Below are positions 11,501-19,939 of a stretch of DNA of 64,000 nucleotides, one piece after another; the stretch's first letter is position 1, and the number at the start of each line of letters is the position of its first letter. The stretch lies in assembly GCF_020509005.1 (NCBI RefSeq), contig NC_063021.1:3782001-3846000 (forward strand), given 5' to 3'. This DNA comes from Fulvia fulva. Taxonomy: Eukaryota > Ascomycota > Dothideomycetes > Mycosphaerellales > Mycosphaerellaceae. The notes beneath the pieces are model-generated. The model was not told where the DNA came from and did no database searches. It saw nothing but the letters and a program-made list of their open reading frames with translations. Position numbers and translations under genes: made by a program.

Positions 11501-13282
11501 AATACATTCGAGTTTCTCGGGGTCCATCTCGATGCCGTCAGGGGTTATGATTAGCCCAAGATACTTCACCTTCTGTTGGTGGAATTCGCTTTTGTCGATG
11601 TCCACTGTAAGTCCTGCATCGCGTAGCTTGGTGAGAACCTTCCGCACGTGTTCAATGTGCTCCTCCAAGGTGTCACTGAAGATAAGTACGTCATCCAGGT
11701 AGGCCGACACAAAGTCGTCTAGGTGTTCTTGCAAGACCTTGTTGATGTATGATTGGAACGATGCTGGTCCGTTGCACAAGCCGAATGGCAACACTAGACA
11801 CTCGTAGATGCCGTATCGTGTCGCAAACGCTGTCAACCACTCGTGCCCTTCAGCTATCCGTAACTTGTTGAAGGCTGCTACAATGTCCAGCTTTGTGAAG
11901 TACTTCTTGCCGTGCATGCGGTTGAGCGTCTCTTGTATCAAGGGAATCGGATACCGGTTCTTGATAGTGATCGCATTCAATCCTCTGTAGTCGATACAAA
12001 CACGCAGCCCACCTCCAGGCTTACGTACCACTAGCACTGGTGCAGGAGACTGGTTCGTCTTTTGCCCTGCTTTCCGCACCTTCCCTTCAGATGTTTGCTC
12101 GTCTAGCCATTTTTTAACTGCCTCGTTCTCCTTCTCAGCTAGGCCGTAGGGCTTGCGGTATGGTGGCTCTTGTGGACCATCAGGCTTAATGTGAATCTCA
12201 TGATCTACGCCTAGTCGGTGAGGTGGGAGTCCTTCATGATCCTTAGCTGAGAAAGCGTCCGCAATATCGTGGTACATTGGCGGCAACTTCTCCTTCGGGT
12301 TGTGATTGAACTGCTTGTTCAAGAATTGGTCCAGATCATCAGCAGCCATTGCACTCAGCTTAAGCTCTCCGCCGTCGCTCTCACGCCTAGTGGGCATGAT
12401 GTAGAAGCACTCAGCCCCAGGCCGGTGCGCGTACATCCCCCACGCGCGTTGAGAAACGCCCTGGCAGTCCACTTCTTCATCGTCTATGTCTTCCAGGTCA
12501 TATGATGAGGCATTCAGCTCTGCTCCTCCTGCTGTGAAGCTCGCTACATCTCCAGTGAAGGGCTCTGGTCCGTACCGTACTGGTGCCTGCTTCTTCTTCT
12601 CGCGGTGGTTCAGGGATTGCACTGTTGTCGGTGTCTTATTCTGTAGACAGTGACCAAAGCAGTAATCCGACCTGAATGCCACCTCGCCTGTCTCCCAGAA
12701 GATGTTTGGGTTGTGCGCTGTAAGCCACGGCAGGCCAAAGACGATGTCGTATTCGAGGTCGGTGACGTAGCATAACATTTGCTCGTGATGATCGCCTATG
12801 ACTACGTCTACAGGGGCCGCGTGTGTAATCTGCCGCGCAGTGGCCGTTCCATCTCCCAGTGTTAGTCGTCGGCTTTGCGTCAAAGGGATCAGGGGTATTG
12901 TGTATTTGCGTGTGAATTTCCAGTCAAGAAAGAGAGAGGTGGAAGCAGAATCTACAAGGCCTCGAGCCTTTCTCTGTTGTATCATTACGGATAACACTAT
13001 GTGAGGGTACACAGCTGGCTGTTGCTTATCCAGTGCGCATGCCGATATCTTAAGCTCCTCACTATAGTCTGTTACCGTCTCTTGCGTTCCGTGTCTCTCA
13101 ATCTCATGCTCTTTCTGTCCTAGGAAGTTCGGGTGACCGCTGTCTACCACGCTTAGGCAGCGGTCGTGCCATTTCCCTGCCGCGGATCGGCGGCTAGGGA
13201 ACTGAGGTTCGCGTTCGGATTCGGCGTGGTATTGCGTGGACGCGGTGGGCGATAGTCGCCATCGTACCCATACATTGGGCAT
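8486..13282 (-). CDS. Gypsy Pol polyprotein with C-terminal chromodomain
   Basis: This 1598-codon frame carries the enzymes of the chromovirus. Approximate residues counted from 13282: protease with LVDSAST near 110 (Ala where Gly is usual); reverse transcriptase with YLDD near 526; RNase H with ETDSSDF near 680; HHCC zinc domain near 965; integrase core acids in AVDFVVG (about 1023), SDRGKQW (about 1091) and TDGQSER (about 1128); chromodomain near 1349-1414 (YEVEKILD to WYKVKWAGY and ETWQPAEDM). The first codons overlap gag. Pol has no need of its own start, because it is in the -1 frame and is reached by slippage at 13171-13177. The frame runs through the polypurine tract and ends inside the 3' LTR. 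Confidence 0.94.
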   Translation of the reverse strand: MPNVWVRWRLSPTASTQYHAESEREPQFPSRRSAAGKWHDRCLSVVDSGHPNFLGQKEHEIERHGTQETVTDYSEELKISACALDKQQPAVYPHIVLSVMIQQRKARGLVDSASTSLFLDWKFTRKYTIPLIPLTQSRRLTLGDGTATARQITHAAPVDVVIGDHHEQMLCYVTDLEYDIVFGLPWLTAHNPNIFWETGEVAFRSDYCFGHCLQNKTPTTVQSLNHREKKKQAPVRYGPEPFTGDVASFTAGGAELNASSYDLEDIDDEEVDCQGVSQRAWGMYAHRPGAECFYIMPTRRESDGGELKLSAMAADDLDQFLNKQFNHNPKEKLPPMYHDIADAFSAKDHEGLPPHRLGVDHEIHIKPDGPQEPPYRKPYGLAEKENEAVKKWLDEQTSEGKVRKAGQKTNQSPAPVLVVRKPGGGLRVCIDYRGLNAITIKNRYPIPLIQETLNRMHGKKYFTKLDIVAAFNKLRIAEGHEWLTAFATRYGIYECLVLPFGLCNGPASFQSYINKVLQEHLDDFVSAYLDDVLIFSDTLEEHIEHVRKVLTKLRDAGLTVDIDKSEFHQQKVKYLGLIITPDGIEMDPEKLECIQTWEAPENLKDVQAFLGFANFYRRFIEAFSRIAAPLTNLTKSDGPSNHKNRRIQWSLDCQRAFDNLKAAFSKAGMLAHYVPGRETVIETDSSDFVNAGVLSQYDENGVLHPVAFYSKKLSPQECNYEIYDKELLAIIKAFEEWRPELACEADDEDSQPVKIYTDHKNLEYFMTTKQLNRRQARWAEFLSQFNFKIIYRPGLQGTKPDSLTRRSQDLPQGVDDPRNQHQHQTLLPPKRFLKIASLQATVEDAPEEEEPVPLNPEAEEFMPTERDAPTEQPATRESQREAELEYRMSTAYVTDNELKTAIKDLQKDRTPTLLQRAKIHPAHCKVDGDLLYVRNQYDGWSLWVPNDQALQTRIIKINHDAPAAGHPGRARTYELVAREFYWPGLARSVRRYTANCRTCRTTKSLHSQPLGLLQPLPVPDRPWKHIAVDFVVGLPDSTLDGMVYNNIMTVTDRLTKEVELIPIGAMTAQNTARLFLKHVFCRRGFPDTITSDRGKQWVATFWKKLCKMLRTNRKLSSSYHPETDGQSERTNQAMEQYLRMFTNEAQDDWAEWLCLAQFAINNHLSETTGVSPFYATLGYNPEFIERVDLNAGKEGGLTTLQRLDARSAETFVRRICELHKHLQENMRMSQALQAEAANRHRSIPPDYKVGDWVYLSTKNIRTTRPSKKLDRRYAGPYQITEVMPARLSYRLKLSDALVGLDNCFHTSLLQRADHPDFPPLEGQHLAPPPPITIEPDTTEADAAADVVAAPTHMYEVEKILDMYTRKRAGKVKKGHKRKVDTWYKVKWAGYQNEEDGETWQPAEDMLEHAAAAVADFHHNRPELSTPVGFAAPSDWSLPATEILGLNSIRVIPKDTVTNESPRALPLIESAPHIFDTRVEPTEPAMIPNFGHKDHTRVRAEDRLRSGASQLTRQHVSRRKPVEDSLDRANAMLSDDDRALEDDSAFARLWSSTGKWPHKVNNAQRTEACFGRGGTVTGSPRPLTVAASARLNRGPSASG
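8562..8580 (-). promoter_or_regulatory. Polypurine tract of the gypsy element
   Basis: Read on the element strand this is GTTTTGGGAGGGGGGGTAC, directly before the 3' LTR, where plus-strand DNA synthesis is primed. It lies inside the pol reading frame. Confidence 0.8.
13135..13177 (-). promoter_or_regulatory. Programmed -1 ribosomal frameshift signal
   Basis: On the element strand the heptamer GGGAAAT (13177 down to 13171) fits X XXY YYZ and is in register with gag as CA[G GGA AAT]. After a 5-nt spacer (GGCAC) comes a perfect 8-bp stem, GACCGCTG (13165-13158) pairing with CAGCGGTC (13142-13135), with a 15-nt loop that contains the gag stop TAA. Slipping back one base gives GGG AAA TGG and enters pol. 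Four loop bases (CCTA) could pair with TAGG downstream to make a pseudoknot, which is weaker evidence. Confidence 0.85.
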
Positions 13283-15279
13283 TCAGGGTTGGTCGACACG
13301 TGAGAACCTGTACGGCAGCGGTAGCACTTACCCTGCTTCTTAAGGTCTTCGCGCTGCTCACGGTTGAGCGTAGGCAGGTTCTGTAGATGTGTCGGCAGAT
13401 CCTCCTTCTTCTTGGTACCAGCGTACTGTAGTGGGCGCTGTACCAAGGCACCTGCTACACCGGCAGCGGCACTAGCAACTGCGTTGCCGTTGTTCTGGTT
13501 GTTCTGGCCGCCATTGCTGTTCGAGTTGCCATTGCCCCGGGGGCGCTCCTTCTGCGGGTATAGTCGATCTGTCTCGTAGAAACTCTCGTCCAGTGCGGTG
13601 CACTCCTCGATAACGTCTTGCATGCTGTCTAGGCGGCGGTCGACTTCGCGGTCGCCGAAGGTCTTGATGAAGTACTTGCGGTTCAGTCGGTTACGGAACA
13701 GCATGAGCTCGGTCTCATCGGTCCATGACATCCAGGCGCGCAACTTCGAGTAGCGGGCATGGAAGGCTACAAAGGTTTCGCCTTGTTCTTGCTTGCAGGT
13801 AGCAATGTCAACCATAGCCTTGGTTCCCTCATTGCGTGTGCCATATTGGCGTGTCATCCAGTCTAATAACTCTTCTCCAGTCTTGAACTCGTTGAAGGAC
13901 TGCTGTCCAGGCACAGGGATCCTCGGCTTGATGCTTCGCTGAGGATCACCTTGTGTCCACCCATACACGAAGCGCAGACCATCTGCCTCAGTGCGGAAGG
14001 TTGCTACAGTCAGCTTTAGGAGAACACTGCTGTACCAGCTGTCGAAATTGGGGTCGTCATCGTTCTTGAAGTGCTTAGGGTCGGGCACACCCTTGCCGAT
14101 CTCCATGCCGCGAGTGAGGGTGCGGTCAATGGTGAAGAGACGTTCTGGAAGGTCAACCAGTGGTGTCTGGGTGCGGGTGTTGCGCATTCTCGAGTCACGA
14201 CTGTTGTTGGGTCCTGGTCGCGGACGGTCGTTGTCACGTCCTCGGCCATTGTCGCCACGGTCATCGTCGTCTCCATCGTTATCGTTATCACCACCACCGC
14301 CACCGCCCCCTCCACCAGCAGCTTCGCGATACCTACGCAATAGCTGCTCGAGTGAGGTCTCGCGTGGGCGGGAACGAGAGGGTCGGCGGCCTGAGCGGCC
14401 CCTACCTCCGTTCTGTGTGGTGTCTCCTGCCTCAAGCCGAGCCTTCAGGTCATCGACTTCTTGTTGTAGGGCCTGGTTCTTCGCCTCAGCATCTTGTGCC
14501 TTCTTCTTCTCCTTCTCGCAGATCTCGCTGAACTGCTTGCACAGGTTGTTGGCTTCCTTGTATTTCTTCCCCAGCTCTTGCAACTTAGCTGGGTCGCAAT
14601 CCTTCTTGCTCTTGAGATCTGCTGCCATTTTCTGTGTGACAAGCTCTTCACTTCGCAGCATCTTGTAGATGCGGTCGTATTCGGTGTACAGCGTGGTGTA
14701 CTGGGTGTTCTGGAGGTCGTTGGCTCGCTCCATTACATCGAGTTGTCTGCCCTTAGTAATTGCCGTGTTGACTGCTTGTAGCACGAAGTCGTGGGTGGTC
14801 TTCGGGTGTTGGGATGCAAGGGTCGTGAGGTTGTCTGGGGTGACATTCTGGTATTCGGATGCGAGAATGTGTTCTGCCTCGTCGAGTGATAGATACACCT
14901 CGTCTGGGTCGCCGCCTGGGTTCTCTTCGAGCTTGAACTCGAACAGTTCTGTAAAGTCAATCTCACCACCTTCTTCCCGCTCGAAGGCCTTCTGGTAAGC
15001 TTTATCAATCTCTTGTTGTAGCGCGACACCGGTGTCTACTGTGACCCGCCGGTTGTCGTCCTGTGTCTGACTCTGAGGAAAAGAGGAGAGGTCGGGGAAA
15101 AGAGATGTGCGCTGCTTGCTTTTGCCCTTAGGCTTAGGTGGCGGTCGCATGCCGCCGTTCGCTGTTTGTGAAGTCATGTTGTCTGGGTTCGGGGGAGGCG
15201 TGACGGTGCCTGTATCCTGACTGTCTACGAGCGCGCGACCACCTGCTGATGGTGTCGCCGCGTTGCGTTCTCTAGGCAT
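13153..15279 (-). CDS. Gypsy Gag structural protein
   Basis: A 708-residue Gag starting at a clear ATG (15277-15279), which would build the cytoplasmic virus-like particle. The N-terminal third is low in complexity, followed by a charged, coiled-coil-like stretch (about 190-275, many Lys, Glu and Gln). Then come Gly and Asp runs near 320-345 and a retrotransposon Gag core near 395-560 (FVYGWTQGDP, WMTRQYGT). Near 655-670 is a knuckle-like CYRC...H...C motif whose His-to-last-Cys spacing is six instead of four. The reading frame ends six codons after the slippery heptamer. Gag and Pol overlap by 130 bases. Confidence 0.92.
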   Translation of the reverse strand: MPRERNAATPSAGGRALVDSQDTGTVTPPPNPDNMTSQTANGGMRPPPKPKGKSKQRTSLFPDLSSFPQSQTQDDNRRVTVDTGVALQQEIDKAYQKAFEREEGGEIDFTELFEFKLEENPGGDPDEVYLSLDEAEHILASEYQNVTPDNLTTLASQHPKTTHDFVLQAVNTAITKGRQLDVMERANDLQNTQYTTLYTEYDRIYKMLRSEELVTQKMAADLKSKKDCDPAKLQELGKKYKEANNLCKQFSEICEKEKKKAQDAEAKNQALQQEVDDLKARLEAGDTTQNGGRGRSGRRPSRSRPRETSLEQLLRRYREAAGGGGGGGGGDNDNDGDDDDRGDNGRGRDNDRPRPGPNNSRDSRMRNTRTQTPLVDLPERLFTIDRTLTRGMEIGKGVPDPKHFKNDDDPNFDSWYSSVLLKLTVATFRTEADGLRFVYGWTQGDPQRSIKPRIPVPGQQSFNEFKTGEELLDWMTRQYGTRNEGTKAMVDIATCKQEQGETFVAFHARYSKLRAWMSWTDETELMLFRNRLNRKYFIKTFGDREVDRRLDSMQDVIEECTALDESFYETDRLYPQKERPRGNGNSNSNGGQNNQNNGNAVASAAAGVAGALVQRPLQYAGTKKKEDLPTHLQNLPTLNREQREDLKKQGKCYRCRTGSHVSTNPECPMYGYDGDYRPPRPRNTTPNPNANLSSLAADPRQGNGTTAA

Positions 15280-15415
15280 CTGCGCGCTGTGCGCCTTACC
15301 GTGTTCTGTGTTCTGATGCGGCTCTGCGCGTTCTCGAGTTCTGCGGTTCTGTCTGTTCCTGTTGTTACGCGTCCCTTACCTAGATCCGCGATCTGGGTAG
15401 TAAGGTAGAACAAAC

Positions 15416-15599
15416 TGTAAGGGCGCGCGTACCATAGGGTCCGAATGAGATAGTTGTTGTTCTACGAAGCTACGAAAGAGGAGCGCGAGGCGCGGCGAAG
15501 TTATAAAGTAAAGCCAAGCCGCGCTAACCCGATGCAGAAGGTCCGCGGTTCAGCCGGGCCGACGCAGCTACAGTGAGGGGTCGCGGGCTGCCCGTGACA
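15416..15599 (-). repeat. 5' LTR of the gypsy chromovirus
   Basis: 184 bp, identical to 8378-8561 in my reading. It carries the element's promoter. The right copy of the target duplication (actac) follows at 15600-15604. Confidence 0.95.
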
Positions 15600-15604
15600 A
15601 CTAC

Positions 15605-16070
15605 TAACCAAGTACTATCGTAAAGAAGGTTCAAACAGGGTATAAAAGGTCTTAAGTAATACGTCTAAGGCCTACTAAGGAACTTTAGATTTGAAAAAGA
15701 CTATATACAATCTGATCTTATATAAAGTGCGGTCTAGTTAATAGCACGAGTATAAACATATCTACCCGAGTTCCTTATATTTCGTTTTAAACATCTTCTA
15801 GCCGGGTTATAACGTAGGTCGTATTCTCCTTATCAAGTTAGTCAATACTAATTCTGTCGCCGCCTAGTCGACGTAGCCGTCAGCCGTTACGCTCGTATTT
15901 CTATTCTTACTTACCCGGCTACTAAAGAACATTTAACTAGTAGTAGCGTAAAAGTAATAGCAAACGTGATCCTTAGTCCTCTAGCTCTATAACCGCTATA
16001 GTAGAAGAGTCGACACTCTTATTACGGTTGAAACGATTTTGCGTTACTCGAGTAGCTAACTACTATATTA
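15605..16070. other. RIP-like repeat remnant, right flank of the gypsy insertion
   Basis: TA-rich sequence with few CA or TG dinucleotides and no coding potential, like 7369-8377. Probably the other half of the repeat that the gypsy element interrupted. Confidence 0.55.
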
Positions 16071-16359
16071 AGTGAAGTAGCGATGCTAGTAAAGTAGCGA
16101 TACTAGTAAAGTAGCGATACTAGTAAAGTAGCGATGCCAGTACAGTGGCGATGCCTATAGAGTGGCGATACTAGTGAGGTACCGATACTAGCGAAGTAGC
16201 GATACTAGCGAGGTGGCGATGCTAGTAAAGTAGCGATACCAGTGAAATAGCGATGCCAGTGAAGTAGCGATGCCAGTGAAGTAGCGATGCCAGTGAAGTA
16301 GCGATGCCAGTGAAGTAGCGATGCCAGTAAAGTGGCGATATAGGCGAGGTGGTGATATA
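16071..16359. repeat. Minisatellite, 17 copies of a 17-bp unit
   Basis: The unit is close to agtgaagtagcgatgcc. I counted 17 head-to-tail copies filling exactly 289 bp. Four copies in a row (16258-16325) are identical; the outer ones differ at a few positions (gaag/aaag, gatgcc/gatact). Confidence 0.92.
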
Positions 16360-16756
16360 TGTAGACAGACATAATAACGTCCTCCCTCTGTCGAGGGACG
16401 CACTGCGTCGCGGGACGGATGAGCCACAGTGGCTGCTCGGGTTTGGCGAAACACCCGAGTGTGGCTGGGTTTGCAGCTGGCGTTACTTTTGAGTACTAAG
16501 TCAAGGTTACTTCACGTTCCCCGCACTCTTGCTTCAACATATACCTTGATCCACTCTGCTCCAATATTTCGTTTGGACTCCATGATGGCTAGGAACATCG
16601 AGGACTTGACGATTAAGTTTGATCGGGGCAATCTGGATGAACTTGAGACATCTCTTCGGGACCTGGAGACCGTCGGCTTTGGCAAAGCTGCCAGGAACGC
16701 AAAGCATTGCGATATACTTCGCAGCTCATCAAGTCTTGACAAGACTCTCCGTCAAT
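16360..16756. other. Spacer between minisatellite and the next gene
   Basis: No supported gene. It contains short dyads such as AGCCA-CAG-TGGCT near 16420. A plus-strand frame from an ATG at 16583 looks mildly protein-like for about 50 codons, but it runs into the antisense of the next gene and I do not call it. Confidence 0.4.
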
Positions 16757-17746
16757 CTAGCGGTTCTCTAGAGTGCTTTGTAATCCGATCTCCACGTAGA
16801 TATCTCGTATGCATCTCTGTAAATGCTCCCTACTGTGCTGATATGCGTTATTTTCCTCTCGGAGCTGACTGTCTAGAGCGGGTTCGTCTTGTAACAGTGG
16901 ATAAATTAGCTGATCTAACTTCTCGGCATGGTTATGGTGAAGCTCAGCACATTCCCAGCTTAGGTCGGCAAGATCTGTCTCGAAAGCCAGAGATCGGTCG
17001 CAAACGTCTTCGGCTAGAGAACACATCGCATCCTCCAGGATCTCTTCAATGTCCTCACGATAGTGTCCCCACTTCACGCCTTTCTTGATGCTGTTCTCAA
17101 GTAAACCCCAGAAGATACACGGTACTGGAGCATAGTATCCAAATCGACATGCAGCTGCGGCGAAGGCAATGGATCGCTCAACTATCCCCGTCACCGCCCA
17201 TCTTCCTTTCAACGCCATCGAGAACTCGGAAAGATTGGAGGGTGGGGACTGTAACGGGCCAAGTAGAGCTTGCAATGTGAATCCTCTGCTCTCCAAGACA
17301 TCCAGGTCCACGCGAGTCAGAACACACGCTTCGGGGATTCTCCAAGGCCAGAGGTATTCGGATTGATAGTGAACAGCCTCAGTATGGTGCATCCCAGCAT
17401 TGCTCGCTAGAACTGGGCCGTGCAATGGCGAGCCTTCTGTCGAGCCTTCTGGCGAGATGAAAATTATTTCGATACCAGTCTCTCCGGCATTGAGTTTCTG
17501 AAATGCTAAGTGAAGGACTCTCAGGAGGCTTGTAGTTGTGGAAATCAGCCTAGTAGGCTGCGTGTTAGGAAGATCAATGTGGGCTAAGAACTCGGCTGCC
17601 AGATCCGTGTTTGGATCTGTATTGCCCACAGGTTCTGAAGAAAGTTGACCACATAGCAGGCGTCCTGCACTTTGATTCGAGCAGCAGCGGAAGAGAAGGT
17701 CGGGAAAAGTCCGTTCGCCTGTCGATACGGTATATGGGCTGGACAT
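16757..17746 (-). CDS. Hypothetical protein, possibly DUF7587-like
   Basis: A single-exon 329-residue protein with a clear ATG (17744-17746) and TAG stop. I recognise no catalytic motif. The order of segments (PTRLISTTTSLLRVLHLAF, then a stretch ending HHTEAVHYQSEYLWPWRIP, then a VLESRG turn) recalls the fungal proteins grouped as DUF7587, in which a short Ser/Thr-rich motif and a His-x-Ser-Glu-Tyr-Leu motif recur. This resemblance is from memory and tentative. The C-terminal half is acidic and helical. The gene lies between a transposon block and a MITE, typical ground for lineage-specific genes. No signal peptide or membrane segment is evident. Confidence 0.6.
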   Translation of the reverse strand: MSSPYTVSTGERTFPDLLFRCCSNQSAGRLLCGQLSSEPVGNTDPNTDLAAEFLAHIDLPNTQPTRLISTTTSLLRVLHLAFQKLNAGETGIEIIFISPEGSTEGSPLHGPVLASNAGMHHTEAVHYQSEYLWPWRIPEACVLTRVDLDVLESRGFTLQALLGPLQSPPSNLSEFSMALKGRWAVTGIVERSIAFAAAACRFGYYAPVPCIFWGLLENSIKKGVKWGHYREDIEEILEDAMCSLAEDVCDRSLAFETDLADLSWECAELHHNHAEKLDQLIYPLLQDEPALDSQLREENNAYQHSREHLQRCIRDIYVEIGLQSTLENR

Positions 17747-17867
17747 ATTTGCCTAGCAGTAAGAAGTTGATGGCGAAGAATTTGAGGCGAGCTTATTCAA
17801 GACCCGTGGAGTCATGCGATGTCGTCATCCGCTGGGAGCTGCACACTGACCAATCGCCCGACATCTA

Positions 17868-18201
17868 GGGGCACCCTCATCGGATCACCTCAAGCGCCAA
17901 GGCTGAGTCTTGCTTCCGGCGCAATTAGTCGAATCTTAGTTAATCCCTAAGCAAATACCGTTAGGCGAGGTCACAATTTTAAGTACTCTGGGGAGTAACG
18001 ACACAGGCCTACGGCCCGCTCGCACGTCGCTCCTTGCTAAAGAAACATAGGGTAGGTACTTTTCGAGGCGCAATCTATAGTGCTAGGGATCGCGCAGACA
18101 GCTATCGAATTGTCACGTCGTTGGACAAGTAGTTCGCGAGAGAAGGCAGAATCGAATAAGATCCAGACTTGGCGCTTGAGGTGATCCGATGAGGGTGCCC
18201 C
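17868..18201. mobile_element. MITE with 34-bp perfect terminal inverted repeats and TA target duplication
   Basis: The two ends are perfect inverted repeats of 34 bp beginning GGGGCACCCTCATCGGATCA. Both sides are flanked by TA (17866-17867 and 18202-18203), the target preference of Tc1/mariner and pogo elements. The 334-bp interior has no coding capacity, so it would have to be moved in trans. The similarity continues outward for several more bases (cgac-tc on both sides), so the true end may lie slightly further out. Confidence 0.82.
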
Positions 18202-18781
18202 TAGAGGTCGGGGACCAATCGCTACATCAACGGACTCAGCCACACGTCTGTGGCTCGACTTGCATCATCGCTAGACATGCAAGCCACGGTGGCTTGATGT
18301 CCCGGAACACAGTGCGTCCTGTTGTACAGGGAGAGACGTTACCATCTCGCATCCTTTTCAACAATAACAACATCTGCTCGTCTTAGAATCACTCCAAAAT
18401 TGGCGTGCAGCCTCTTTGGACACGAATTGATGTCCTCGTCGGTTAAGAAGTCAGTAAGGCGTCGCAAAGGCGAGTGAACCGCGACCAAAGGTCCGAGTAA
18501 TATTGACGCCGACAACGAATCGATTTATAGACTCACGAAGGACGCAATTTGTCTTAAGAAACTCATAAATGTTAAGAACTAATAGCAGCATATTAGTAAG
18601 GCCCAGTAGCAACGACAAATAAACCAAAACTGAATCCTTAAGGAAAGACCTCGTTTTATACGTCCCGCGACATAGGGAAACACGTTAGACTTCTTTTTCT
18701 GATTCGACGACAAATACCACGTGGATCGGTTATCGTCCTGGCCATTATAAACCCCTGCGGCGTGCTCAGACCACGTGCCCG
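18202..18781. other. Intergenic, with small perfect dyads
   Basis: No gene seen. Two clean palindromes lie close together: GCCACA-CGTC-TGTGGC near 18240 and CAAGCCAC-G-GTGGCTTG near 18280. The remainder is unremarkable and may include the 3' end of the dead Fot1 element. Confidence 0.4.
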
Positions 18782-19939
18782 TTACAAAGTTCCCCTAGTA
18801 ACTAACTCGTGTTGCAAGCAATGAGTCTTTTTGAAAGCTAGTAGGATAGTAGATTGCTTCAAGTGCCTTCGCTCTGAATGTCTCGAAGTCTGCCAAAAAG
18901 CGAGACCGTCATAATCCTCAATACCGAAGCGAGTAGCCTGGTCCACGACTTCCCCGTGATAGTGCTTATAGGGTGGGAACACGACTACATCCAGAGGCTA
19001 TAGCACGGCCGTGGTATGTGCAGGAAGCCCGAATGGAATAATAAGATTGTCGTCGTGGTATTCGATGAAGTCCTTCGTGCAGTGAGAGCCGTGTTTGTCC
19101 ATGATTAGTAACTTTCGAGAGCCTGTTCTACTACGCCTTGAGAACACGTTGAAGTGCTCAACCTAGCATAGGGCTAGCTGATCGTTGGTGTAGCCTGATT
19201 CTAATACACCTACGATAGTATCATCGTGCAGATATTTGTACTAGGAGCCCATATGACGCTTGCCAGTCAACACTAGTATTGGAGGGATCTTCTTACTACC
19301 TACTGAGATAGCCTCTATTATTGGAAGGCTCTCTCTGTTAGTACTGTTTGGCAACCGGCACTCACGAGTCGGACACTCAGTAAGGACGCATTTGGCCTTA
19401 GCTATCCCCACTCTGAAGCCAGACTGATCCATGCTCCGTATATTAGAGGGTTGTATGCCGTGCTCTTCGCAGATAGCGTGTTACTTCCCACAGCAGGCCG
19501 TCAAATCACCCAGCTCTTCTGTTACTGCTCTTGAAAGTTCCTGAGGCTTTTGCCTACGCTTAAAACATGTAGGATGTCTGTCTATCTATCTCTCCGCTCA
19601 GTGCGAGCCGACTGTAGGTGGTGGTGTATTCGGGTCGTGGCTCGATTTGAGAATTGAATTTGCAGCGAGTGTAACCATCCACAGCCGTGGAGACATGCCG
19701 CACGCGTCCAATCGACGCAGATACTGTATCAGCACCTCCTCTTGCTTATCGTTCAACTTCCGCTTGGTTGATGCTCGTTCTGATTTGGATACGCGTCCGT
19801 TAATGCGCGCGTAGAGGCGTGGATAAGGGACGTCGAATAGCCGGCAAACCTGGGTGAGAGGTGCACCGTGAGGTAGCCCATGGTGATATTCGATGGCTTC
19901 AGCAATCCTGTCCTCAATATCAAAGTAATCGGACGTCAT
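18782..19939 (-). pseudogene. Fot1/pogo-type DDE transposase killed by in-frame stops
   Basis: Read from the ATG at 19939 in a single frame, this gives a psq/CENP-B-like helix-turn-helix start (DIEDRIAEAIEYH), then DQSGFRVGIAKAK and NRESLPIIEAISVG, then LLIMDKHGSHCTKDFIEYH, PLDVVVFPPYKHYHGEVVDQ and STILLAFKKT. That order is diagnostic of fungal pogo-family transposases. Stops at 19598, 19586, 19481, 19241, 19163 and 18998 break the frame, yet the frame itself is never shifted. Several replace expected Trp or Gln codons (for example L-stop-PLDV where relatives have LQPLDV) by one CpA-to-TpA type change, so RIP is the likely cause. I could not find the element's terminal repeats. Confidence 0.88.

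Larger units (their letters stand above)
8378..15599 (-). mobile_element. Complete Ty3/gypsy chromovirus, 7222 bp
   Basis: A full-length LTR retrotransposon on the minus strand: 5' LTR 15416-15599, gag 13153-15279, pol 8486-13282, 3' LTR 8378-8561. The two 184-bp LTRs are identical by eye, and a perfect 5-bp target duplication (actac) lies at 8373-8377 and 15600-15604, so the insertion is recent. Pol order is protease, reverse transcriptase, RNase H, integrase, chromodomain, which places it in the chromoviruses, elements thought to target H3K9-methylated chromatin. It inserted into RIP-scarred repeat sequence, which fits that targeting. Neither ORF is broken. Just inside the 5' LTR the element-strand sequence starts GTTTGTTCT, not the TGG expected of a standard tRNA primer site, so the primer is unknown. 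Confidence 0.96.

Noticed and set aside
13991..14668. 225-codon plus-strand frame inside gag
   Set aside because: Low-complexity Ser/Arg/Pro translation, antisense to the Gly/Asp and coiled-coil part of Gag.
16071..16359. CRISPR-like array
   Set aside because: Units are contiguous with no spacers, and the organism is a fungus; it is a minisatellite.
16429..17088. 219-codon plus-strand frame over the orphan gene at 16757-17746
   Set aside because: Most of it is the antisense of a better minus-strand gene with ATG and stop. The N-terminal part from 16583 looks mildly protein-like, but I found no support for a separate gene.
17868..19939. MITE and Fot1 relic as parts of one element
   Set aside because: I found no copy of the MITE end sequence near the start of the transposase, so there is no shared terminal repeat.
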